From: a virus
Length of the DNA: 58,886 nt
IMG/VR virus record: IMGVR_UViG_3300006484_000012
Span: 1-58,886 of that record
Direction: 5' to 3' (one strand)
The translations under genes and the position numbers were made by a program. Shown piece by piece: positions 34,633 through 42,081 of this stretch. The notes beneath the pieces are model-generated. The model was not told where the DNA came from, made no database searches, and worked only from the letters and a program-made list of their open reading frames with translations. Positions within the stretch are counted from its first letter, which is position 1. The number at the start of each line of letters is the position of its first letter.

Positions 34633-35844
34633 ATGGGAGGACAACAAGGATACAGTAAAGTAACAACAAATAATCTCATATTTGCGTATGATACTGGTGA
34701 TAAAATAAATAGCTATAAAGGAAGACCTACTGATAATCTAATAGCAAATGCTGGTATAAGTATATATAATAACGTAGGTGGAGATGTTAGTATAACCTTA
34801 ACTCAAACATCCGATTCTTATAAAGGAGCCTCTATATGGAAAGAAGTAATAACCCCTACAACTAGTACAGGGGTATCCTACCTAACCAATGGTAACAATC
34901 CAGGAATTGGAGTAGTAACTACCGGAGGTGGAGGTATAGCCAACAGATATACTGGGCATACTATTTTTTTTAAACCCGTAGGCCCGATGTTTAGTAGTCC
35001 TATATTTACTAACTATTCAAACATTGCTGGTTGGCAGAGTAGTGATCAATACGAAAGTATGGGAGATGGGTGGTTTAGAGCTAAGGTTCTTTGGTATGAT
35101 ACAGTAACAAGAACTGACGGTAAGTATTGGGCTATTAATCCTTCTGGAGCTACTATAAATGTTCCCATTACTATATATTGGGCTGGCCCTTTCAAAGAAG
35201 ATCTAAATAGCACTACTATATCCCAATTTATAAATGGTACAAGATCAGTTACTCAAGGCTTGATAAATTTAGCTAATCCAGCAGCGACTTTAGATTTAAC
35301 TAGCGTATCCTTTGATTCTAATGCACAAATTGTATTTGATGGTACTGATGATTATGTATCAACCAATGGAGTAACTGATGCTAGTTTAAATAGTAGCTCG
35401 TGGACTATGGAAGCTGTAGTAAAATTTGATACTGTTAGTAAAGCTGGCAGTGTTGATAACGCTATTTTTGGACACGGGGTTGCAAGTAATTCTAATGGAT
35501 TGCATTTAGGGGAAAGAACAGCTAAAGCATATTTTGGTTTTTATAACAATGATCTAATAGGAACTATTACTTTATCTGCTGGAAAGTATTATTTAATACA
35601 CTGGGTATATAACCAATCCACAGCTTCAAAAACAATCTACGTAAACGGAGTATACGATGTAACATCAACACAAACAGCGTATACAGGAACAGGGAATAAT
35701 TTTGAAGTGGGTAGATATCCATGGGCTCCGGCATATCTTATGGACGGAAACATATATGTCGGTAAAATATACAGTAGAACACTTACCCAAGCAGAAATAA
35801 CTCAAAACTACAATCACTACAAAACTCGCTTTAGTTTAACTTAA
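34633..35844 (+). CDS. Two-domain LamG-like lectin protein 3
   Basis: A 403-residue protein of the same plan as lectin 2. The beginning is TNNLIFAYDTGDKINSYKG, followed by an extra beta domain (about 35-205) and a LamG domain (about 215-403) with FDGTDDYVSTNG, IYVNGVYDV and IYSRTLTQAEITQNYNHYK. It closes the first lectin array. The TATTTATA motif directly behind its stop separates it from the small genes. Confidence 0.8.
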   Translation: MGGQQGYSKVTTNNLIFAYDTGDKINSYKGRPTDNLIANAGISIYNNVGGDVSITLTQTSDSYKGASIWKEVITPTTSTGVSYLTNGNNPGIGVVTTGGGGIANRYTGHTIFFKPVGPMFSSPIFTNYSNIAGWQSSDQYESMGDGWFRAKVLWYDTVTRTDGKYWAINPSGATINVPITIYWAGPFKEDLNSTTISQFINGTRSVTQGLINLANPAATLDLTSVSFDSNAQIVFDGTDDYVSTNGVTDASLNSSSWTMEAVVKFDTVSKAGSVDNAIFGHGVASNSNGLHLGERTAKAYFGFYNNDLIGTITLSAGKYYLIHWVYNQSTASKTIYVNGVYDVTSTQTAYTGTGNNFEVGRYPWAPAYLMDGNIYVGKIYSRTLTQAEITQNYNHYKTRFSLT

Positions 35845-35852
35845 TATTTATA
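35845..35852 (+). promoter_or_regulatory. TATTTATA motif
   Basis: Occupies almost the whole 11-base gap after lectin 3 and ends 3 bases before the next ATG, a spacing that would leave no leader. Confidence 0.38.
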
Positions 35853-35855
35853 TAT

Positions 35856-36194
35856 ATGAGTGAAGTATTCCCAAATAGAAGATGGCTAGTAATACCGACA
35901 ACAATTACGGGATCTATTGACTATAACCAAGTAATAGAATATTCCCCTGAAAGCCTTAGATATAGCATAGATACTACACAAACCTTTGTAAAGTATGAGA
36001 TAAACGAAATAACAGCAAGCTATACTCAATCATATTATAATGCTGAAACTGGCCAAACTGGAAGCTATACAGTACAAGCTGGAATATACGGTAGACCATC
36101 CATATACTCCTCTAGTTACCAAGAATATAACCACGAAGACATCCTAACTCTACTAAGCACAGAGGCCTGGACATCCCCTATAATCGAACTTTAA
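35856..36194 (+). CDS. Small conserved fibre-cassette protein A
   Basis: A 112-residue protein with RRWLVIPTTITGSIDYNQVI, then SIDTTQTFVKYEI and a C-terminal HEDILTLLSTEAWTSPI. It is a paralogue of the 86-residue protein at 52336-52596, which has the same TFVK and ILATEEWTSPI landmarks. Both follow a LamG array, so the gene belongs to the duplicated fibre cassette. A structural or fibre-assembly role is likely but not proven. This copy has a Tyr/Ser-rich insert in the middle. Confidence 0.65.
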   Translation: MSEVFPNRRWLVIPTTITGSIDYNQVIEYSPESLRYSIDTTQTFVKYEINEITASYTQSYYNAETGQTGSYTVQAGIYGRPSIYSSSYQEYNHEDILTLLSTEAWTSPIIEL

Positions 36195-36206
36195 AAACAT
36201 AAAACT

Positions 36207-36383
36207 ATGAGATATCAAGTAATAATGCAGTTTATACCAGGTCTAGATCAAATATGGGTGTCAAGATTGACCCCAGAAGACCCAGAGTATGTATACGATA
36301 CTGATCAAGAAGCAATAGCTAAAGCAGCTGAATTAGAAGCAGCAGATCCTACAGAAAGAAAGTACAAAACAGAGGCTATATAA
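36207..36383 (+). CDS. Short conserved-context protein, 58 residues
   Basis: A 58-residue ORF that starts MRYQVIMQFIPGLDQIWVSR and has an Ala/Glu-rich helix in its second half. It begins 12 bases after the previous stop and ends 9 bases before the next start, filling the only place a gene could fit, with an A-rich leader (AAAACT) before ATG. No domain is recognised. Its reading frame fits the compact layout, so I think it is real. Confidence 0.55.
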   Translation: MRYQVIMQFIPGLDQIWVSRLTPEDPEYVYDTDQEAIAKAAELEAADPTERKYKTEAI

Positions 36384-36392
36384 GTAAAAAGT

Positions 36393-37724
36393 ATGGCACT
36401 ACCATTAAGTGGAACATTGTCGATGAATGATATACGAGTAGAACTCGGAATACCTGCGCAATCTCCATTTTCTTTGGATACTGCTACTAATGGTGGATAT
36501 GTCACCCTGAATATATGCAGCCCATATTTGCCAGTATCTACTAACCCAGACGCTATCAGTGAATGGTACGGGTATTGTCATACTTGTGTTTGTCCAACAA
36601 CGCCTACACCTACTCCACTACCAGCAACAGCTACTCCTACTCCTTTACCAGCTACTGCTACACCTACACCTACTCCTACTCCTTTACCAGCAACAGCTAC
36701 TCCTACTCCACTACCAGCAACAGCTACGCCTACGCCTACACCACTACCAGCTACTGCTACTCCTACTCCTACACCTACTCCACTACCAGCTACTGCTACG
36801 CCTACACCTACTCCTTTACCAGCTACAGCTACACCTACTCCACTACCAGCTACAGCTACTCCTACTCCTTTACCAGCAACAGCTACTCCTACTCCTACTC
36901 CTTTACCAGCTACTGCTACACCTACACCTACTCCTACTCCTTTACCAGCAACAGCTACTCCTACTCCTACTCCTACTGTAGCCTCTGTTCTTTGGACCAT
37001 TGGATATAATGGAACTGGAACTTGGAATGGATGGAGTGATTTTGGAACAGCTTGTTTCTATGCTGAGTCTATACCATTCCCTAAAAATGTTTATACTGCT
37101 GGTAGTAGTTTTGTAAATGGATCTATACTGTATACCGATGTTACTAGAGCAACACAATTTACTTCTGGAGGTGGATGGTTTACTATCTTTGCTGGAGGTA
37201 ATAGATATGGCTTTACATATACTACTAATGTTGGTGTTCAAAACCTTACAATATGTGCTGCTTCAACTCCTACACCAACACCTTTACCAGCAACAGCTAC
37301 CCCTACTCCTACACCTACTCCTTTACCAGCTACTGCTACACCTACACCAACAGCTACCCCTACTCCTACCCCTACGCCAACAATACTAACATACACAATT
37401 AACATATATGGTAAATTTGTTTCAACAGATCCGCCACTAGATGCTGTGGCTATATGGACTTCTCCAACTGGAAACGCCGGTACTTGGACTAGAAGAGGAT
37501 CAGGATTAACATCTACTTGTACTGTTAAATACACAGCTACGGTTACTCCGGGAACTACAATATACTACTGTATTGCAGATGGGGCAGACGAAACTATTGT
37601 GTACGCTACCGGTGTCTCTACTACTGCTACATGTCCTGCTAGTGTTGGATCTAGTTGCGTTTCTTCTGTTACTATTAATGCTAATACTAATAGAGCTTTA
37701 ACTTGTGGAAGCGGTCTATGTTAA
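36393..37724 (+). CDS. Virion protein with [10 protein letters not shown] repeat linkers
   Basis: A 443-residue protein. The N-terminal domain (1-63) opens [19 protein letters not shown], a start typical of phage structural proteins, and ends [10 protein letters not shown] long tandem linker of [10 protein letters not shown] units follows (about 64-195), then a small beta domain (195-285), a second linker (287-330), and a C-terminal domain (331-443) with [19 protein letters not shown] and [13 protein letters not shown]. This last domain is nearly the same as that of the gene at 667-1401, about 36 kb away. Frames +1 and +2 inside the repeat are open only because of the repeat. Thr/Pro linkers are possible O-glycosylation targets, and the glycan island starts 43 bases downstream. 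Confidence 0.75.
   Translation: MALPLSGTLSMNDIRVELGIPAQSPFSLDTATNGGYVTLNICSPYLPVSTNPDAISEWYGYCHTCVCPTTPTPTPLPATATPTPLPATATPTPTPTPLPATATPTPLPATATPTPTPLPATATPTPTPTPLPATATPTPTPLPATATPTPLPATATPTPLPATATPTPTPLPATATPTPTPTPLPATATPTPTPTVASVLWTIGYNGTGTWNGWSDFGTACFYAESIPFPKNVYTAGSSFVNGSILYTDVTRATQFTSGGGWFTIFAGGNRYGFTYTTNVGVQNLTICAASTPTPTPLPATATPTPTPTPLPATATPTPTATPTPTPTPTILTYTINIYGKFVSTDPPLDAVAIWTSPTGNAGTWTRRGSGLTSTCTVKYTATVTPGTTIYYCIADGADETIVYATGVSTTATCPASVGSSCVSSVTINANTNRALTCGSGLC
36595..36978 (+). repeat. Tandem Pro-Leu-Pro-Ala-Thr-Ala-Thr-Pro linker repeat
   Basis: About 13 units of [10 protein letters not shown](TP), with variable numbers of TP pairs and with shuffled Thr, Ala and Pro codons. A shorter second run lies at 37264-37383. 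Confidence 0.9.
37264..37383 (+). repeat. Second Thr/Pro linker run
   Basis: Two [10 protein letters not shown]-type units followed by [11 protein letters not shown], inside the same gene as the first run. Confidence 0.85.
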
Positions 37725-37767
37725 TAATAAAATAAATTACATATCTTTGCACTTAAAATAGGTTTTA

Positions 37768-40329
37768 ATGAAACAAAAGTTATTATTTATAGCTCCACAT
37801 CTCTCTACCGGAGGGATGCCACAATACCTCTATAAACAGATTACAGCCGTTTTAGAGGACTTTGACGTATATTGTATCGAATGGGATAACGTAACAGGCG
37901 GAGTCCTTGTAGTACAGCGTAATAGAATCCTAGAGGTATTAGGAGATAAGTTGATAACCTTAGGTGAGGATAAGACTAAGTTGTTCTCGCATATCAATAC
38001 CATAAAGCCTGATCTGATACATCTTCAGGAGATCCCAGAGATGTTTATGGGATATGAAATAGCTGAAAAACTATATGCAGGTGATCGTACTTATAGAATA
38101 ATTGAGACATCTCACGACTCTAGTTACGAGGTTAAAAATAAAAAACACTTCCCAGATAAGTTCATGATGGTTAGCCAGTATCAAGTAGAGGCATACAAGG
38201 CTATTAACATACCATGTGAACTAGTAGAATATCCTATAGAATACAAAACCAGGACCAAAACTAGGGAAGATCTATTGATTGAATTAGGGTTAAATCCAAA
38301 TAAAAAGCATGTTATTACGGTGGGCCTATTCACTCCTAGAAAGAATCAAGCAGAGGTCATAGAATATGCTAGGATGCTTGAAAACTACCCTATTCAATTT
38401 CACTTTATTGGGAATCAGGCGGACAATTTTAAACCGTATTGGGAGCCTTTAATGAAGAATTTTCCTCCAAACTGCAAGTGGTGGGGAGAAAGAAGTGATG
38501 TTGATAAGTTTTATGAGGCTGCTGATTTATTTCTGTTCACGTCTAGGGGATTTGCCACTGATAAAGAGACCATGCCGCTAGTAATAAGAGAAGCTATCAG
38601 TTGGAAAATACCATCTTTTATCTATAATCTTGATGTATATTTGAATTATTTTGATACCTTTGATAGTATTAAATACTTAGATTTTAAAAGTAAGGAAAGT
38701 AATATTAATGGCATATTAAAATCATTAAAAATAAATACTATGGCTTCTTTCTATGTAAATTATGATAGTGCAGATAATAAAGTGTATTTAAAATCTGAGG
38801 AAACCTATGAAGGTATTATAGTTTCAATAAAAGATATAGACTCCCATGCTGTAATATGGGCTGCTAAATATGATTTTTTTTATAAAGATATGGAGTATTG
38901 GATTATACCTTCTCCAAAAAGTTATTTAGATTTTGAAAAGGATCCTACTTTTGGAGGACTTTTAGTAGAGTTCTATCAAAAAGGTGCGCTTATATTTAGT
39001 AAAAGTATAAGAATAAAGGAAATCTTTGTAGATAAACCTAAGTTGATAATTAAAAACATAGAGGAACCCACCTATATAAATTACGTAGAATTTTTTATAG
39101 ATAAAATATATGACAATTATTTAAAAGAAAAGAACTTTGATACTATAGTAGACGTAGGAGCCAACATAGGAATTTGGATAGAGTACGTAAAAAGCGTATC
39201 AAATTATAAAAAAATATATGCTTTAGAACCAAATTTAAAAGCATTAAAAGTTCTAAACGATACATATGGAAACTCACCAGAAGTACAGATAATTAGCAAA
39301 GCTATGTCAAACATAGATGGAGATCTTGAGTTTTTTGTAGATGAAGAAAATTCAACTATATCCTCAGCCGCTAAATACGGAAACTTAAACAACTCCTATA
39401 CTGTATCATCTATAACTCTTAAAACTTTTCTAAAAGAATACAACTTAGAAAAAATAAATCTATTAAAAGTCGATATTGAAACTGGAGAATATGATTTATT
39501 CTCTTCTCTAGATGAAGAAGATTTTAAAAAAGTAGATAATATCTTAGTAGAATATCATCTAATAGCAGGAAAATCATACGATGTAGACGTTAAAAATCTG
39601 ATAAACACATTAGAAAAAGCAGGGTATAATCTGACAGTAAGAAATATGCACTCTATAGGAGGCTTCATATTTGCAACAAAAGAAAAAGTAAAACAATCAT
39701 TAGATAATATAAAACTTAAAGACTACCTAGATAAAACCCCAGCTCCAGATAAAAGAGATTTGGCAGTAATAGTAAACAACTTATTTCCTGAAGGAAAGGG
39801 AGTTGAAATTGGTGTTTTGAGAGGAGACTACTCAAAGTTAATATTGGAAAGATGGCATAAGGGTACTCTATACATGGTTGATACATGGAGACATCTAAGT
39901 GATTATATAGACATGAATGGCCAAGATGATGCATATCATTATGATTGTTTGGTAAAAACATGTGAATCTGTAAAACCTTGGCAAGAAAGAGCGCATATAC
40001 TAAGAATGGATAGCGTGCAAGCAGCTAGCTTATTCCCAGATGAGCATTTTGATTTCATATACATAGATGCTGATCATTCTTACGAAGGGGTTGTTAGAGA
40101 TTTAAAGGCTTGGTGGCCTAAGATAAAGAAAGGTGGATTGTTTTGTGGAGATGATTATATACCAGATGATGGAGATATTTGGTTGGTATTAGGAGACAAG
40201 CAAGAGTATGCAGGAAAGTTTGGAGTTAGAAAAGCAGTGAACGAGTTTATAAACAAAAACAATCTTAGTTTATACGAAACTAAAAATGAACCTTACTGGA
40301 AACAGTGGTATACTTTTAAACCATATTAA
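37768..40329 (+). CDS. Fusion: GT4 glycosyltransferase, FkbM methyltransferase and second SAM methyltransferase
   Basis: An 853-residue fusion. Residues 1-300 look like a GT4 (GT-B fold) glycosyltransferase: KLLFIAPHLSTGGMPQYLYK, VITVGLFTPRKNQAEVIEYA, and LVIREAISWKIPS near the donor site. A small beta module (about 325-430) is shared with the next-but-one gene. A FkbM-type methyltransferase follows (about 435-640), with VDVGANIGIW near 461 and LLKVDIETGEYD near 566. The C-terminal part (about 655-853) is another class I methyltransferase, with VEIGVLRGDYS near 679 and FIYIDADHSYEGV near 763. It probably adds a sugar and O-methylates it. TATCTTTGC upstream (37742-37750) resembles a Bacteroidota -7 box. 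Targets are unknown. Confidence 0.85.
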   Translation: MKQKLLFIAPHLSTGGMPQYLYKQITAVLEDFDVYCIEWDNVTGGVLVVQRNRILEVLGDKLITLGEDKTKLFSHINTIKPDLIHLQEIPEMFMGYEIAEKLYAGDRTYRIIETSHDSSYEVKNKKHFPDKFMMVSQYQVEAYKAINIPCELVEYPIEYKTRTKTREDLLIELGLNPNKKHVITVGLFTPRKNQAEVIEYARMLENYPIQFHFIGNQADNFKPYWEPLMKNFPPNCKWWGERSDVDKFYEAADLFLFTSRGFATDKETMPLVIREAISWKIPSFIYNLDVYLNYFDTFDSIKYLDFKSKESNINGILKSLKINTMASFYVNYDSADNKVYLKSEETYEGIIVSIKDIDSHAVIWAAKYDFFYKDMEYWIIPSPKSYLDFEKDPTFGGLLVEFYQKGALIFSKSIRIKEIFVDKPKLIIKNIEEPTYINYVEFFIDKIYDNYLKEKNFDTIVDVGANIGIWIEYVKSVSNYKKIYALEPNLKALKVLNDTYGNSPEVQIISKAMSNIDGDLEFFVDEENSTISSAAKYGNLNNSYTVSSITLKTFLKEYNLEKINLLKVDIETGEYDLFSSLDEEDFKKVDNILVEYHLIAGKSYDVDVKNLINTLEKAGYNLTVRNMHSIGGFIFATKEKVKQSLDNIKLKDYLDKTPAPDKRDLAVIVNNLFPEGKGVEIGVLRGDYSKLILERWHKGTLYMVDTWRHLSDYIDMNGQDDAYHYDCLVKTCESVKPWQERAHILRMDSVQAASLFPDEHFDFIYIDADHSYEGVVRDLKAWWPKIKKGGLFCGDDYIPDDGDIWLVLGDKQEYAGKFGVRKAVNEFINKNNLSLYETKNEPYWKQWYTFKPY

Positions 40330-40330
40330 T

Positions 40331-41161
40331 ATGATACTAATACTATACAGTGATAAAGGGTGTGAACATCAAGCGATATGTTGCATTAAATCTTTAACAA
40401 ATAAGTTAGGAGATAATGATCAAATTGTATACTATACTGTAGGGTTCAAAAGTGATTTTAATTTTAAAAAATTATATAAAATACAGATACCTGTAAATCC
40501 TACATACCCAAGATTTCATTATTATAAGGCAGAACTTTCTCTCTATACTATGGATCTTTTTCCAAATCAAGAGTATGCTTTTACAGATACTGATGTTTTA
40601 TTTTCATCTAACTTTGAATTTAATAAAGTATCCCATTCAAATAACTACCCTTTAGCATCGTATGGTCCATTTGAATACCCTTTTATGTGGTGGGATGGCC
40701 CTGGAGGTAAAATTATATACGATGAAAAAGCTTTGATGAATTATTGTAACGTTCAACAAAGAAGCCAAAGATATCTATGGTCTTGTTTCTATTCTTTTAA
40801 TGAAAGTTGTAGAGATTTTTTTGAAGAATATACCTCTTTTTGTAATAACAAGTATCTCTTAGATAGACAAGCCTTATATTACCCTTATGCAGACGAGACC
40901 TCTTTTAATATATGTCTCTGGAAAAGAGGGGCTACTAATAATCTTGGGTTCGCTTTTGTAAATACTCATAGATTAGAGACTGTAAAAAAGGTAGAAGAGT
41001 ACAAAGTGACCAATCAACACGGAGGAAATAACTACGATGCGTTTGGATCCGATTGGGAATATATACATGACTCCAAAGATATTTTATTATATCATGGGTT
41101 TAAAGAAAAGGATCAAATGGAAGAAGCAACAAACTATATTTTAAATTTACAATCCAAGTGA
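40331..41161 (+). CDS. DxD glycosyltransferase-like protein
   Basis: A 276-residue protein. I place the start at 40331, two bases after the previous stop (MILILYSDKGCEHQAICC), rather than at an in-frame ATG 45 bases upstream that overlaps the fusion gene. A nucleotide-sugar transferase fold (GT-A type) is suggested by the N-terminal strand-helix pattern and by AFTDTDVLFSSNF, a DxD-like motif. A YADETSFNICLWKRG segment and a DSKDILLYHGF ending complete the usual layout. The enzyme is likely to work with its neighbours on one glycan. Donor and acceptor are not known. Confidence 0.68.
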   Translation: MILILYSDKGCEHQAICCIKSLTNKLGDNDQIVYYTVGFKSDFNFKKLYKIQIPVNPTYPRFHYYKAELSLYTMDLFPNQEYAFTDTDVLFSSNFEFNKVSHSNNYPLASYGPFEYPFMWWDGPGGKIIYDEKALMNYCNVQQRSQRYLWSCFYSFNESCRDFFEEYTSFCNNKYLLDRQALYYPYADETSFNICLWKRGATNNLGFAFVNTHRLETVKKVEEYKVTNQHGGNNYDAFGSDWEYIHDSKDILLYHGFKEKDQMEEATNYILNLQSK

Positions 41162-42081
41162 AGTTCTTAAATGTCAATTTTAAAAAAGAAACTTTTACAA
41201 TTCTTGTAAAGTATCTACAAGAAACTGAAATTAAAGGGAAAATAGTAATCTCAGACTTACTCATAGACTGTGTTTATTTTATATGGGATGTACAATTAAA
41301 CAAATCATTTGATGGGTGGGTAGTTCCTTTTAATGAAAAGATAAATGACACTATAATAAACAGTAAAAGTTTTTACGGCTTTAATGTAAAACTGTATAAT
41401 GAAGAAAACAGACTCTTACAAGTAGAGAAGATACTAGTAAACGACAGTGTTTACGAAACAGGCACAATGTACGCAACTCCAGAATTTGATGTTACTGGCC
41501 CTTCTTACGTAGATTTTTTTTATGGAGATCTGTGTAAGAACATAGATACTTCTGGAACGGTTATAGATGCTGGAGCTAATGTAGGATTCTTTACTTTATA
41601 TTGCAAAAAACATGGATCAAAAAGAATTTACAGCATAGAACCTGATCCAATGCCTTTTTTTTATTTAGAAAAAAACTATGGTTTTGATCCCGGAATCATA
41701 CTCTTAAACAAAGTATTAAACGATACAGAACAGCCTGTAAGTTTTGATATATGCATAGGCGCATCAGTAGGAAGTGCTATAAGCAAGTATACAAACTATG
41801 AAAATAAACAATCTGTATTGGTGGAGTCTGTGACAATTAATAGTATACTTAAAATAGAAAATAGAATAAATCTGTTAAAATTAGATATAGAAGGGGCTGA
41901 GTTTGATGTAATAGAAAAGTTAACAGCAAATGAATTTGATAAAATAGATCAAATGTTTATAGAGTTTCATAATAATCCAAAAGATATAGAAAGCACTCTA
42001 ATAAACAATAATTACTTTGTTGAGTACAGAAACTCTACCAAAGAAGATACTGTAGGATTTATATACGCTAAGAAAAGATGA
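41158..42081 (+). CDS. FkbM-family methyltransferase with N-terminal beta module
   Basis: A 307-residue protein with a GTG start that overlaps the previous stop. The N-terminal 110 residues (VNFKKETFTILVKYL, GKIVISDLLIDCVYFIWDV, GWVVPFN) align by eye with residues about 325-430 of the fusion at 37768. The methyltransferase domain follows, with VIDAGANVGFF near 136 (SAM-binding motif), IYSIEPDPMPF, and LLKLDIEGAEFDVIEKL near 238. FkbM enzymes O-methylate sugars or glycosylated products. Two FkbM domains in one island suggest two methylation steps or alternatives. Confidence 0.85.
   Translation: MKFLNVNFKKETFTILVKYLQETEIKGKIVISDLLIDCVYFIWDVQLNKSFDGWVVPFNEKINDTIINSKSFYGFNVKLYNEENRLLQVEKILVNDSVYETGTMYATPEFDVTGPSYVDFFYGDLCKNIDTSGTVIDAGANVGFFTLYCKKHGSKRIYSIEPDPMPFFYLEKNYGFDPGIILLNKVLNDTEQPVSFDICIGASVGSAISKYTNYENKQSVLVESVTINSILKIENRINLLKLDIEGAEFDVIEKLTANEFDKIDQMFIEFHNNPKDIESTLINNNYFVEYRNSTKEDTVGFIYAKKR

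Noticed and set aside
36559-37009. Leu- or Tyr/Ser-rich reading frames in other plus frames of the Thr/Pro repeat
   Set aside because: Simple consequence of the repeat in frames +1 and +2; the main frame has the real domains on both sides.
40286-40330. Upstream ATG for the DxD transferase
   Set aside because: It lies inside the fusion gene, and the residues it adds do not fit the fold start; the ATG at 40331 directly follows the upstream stop.
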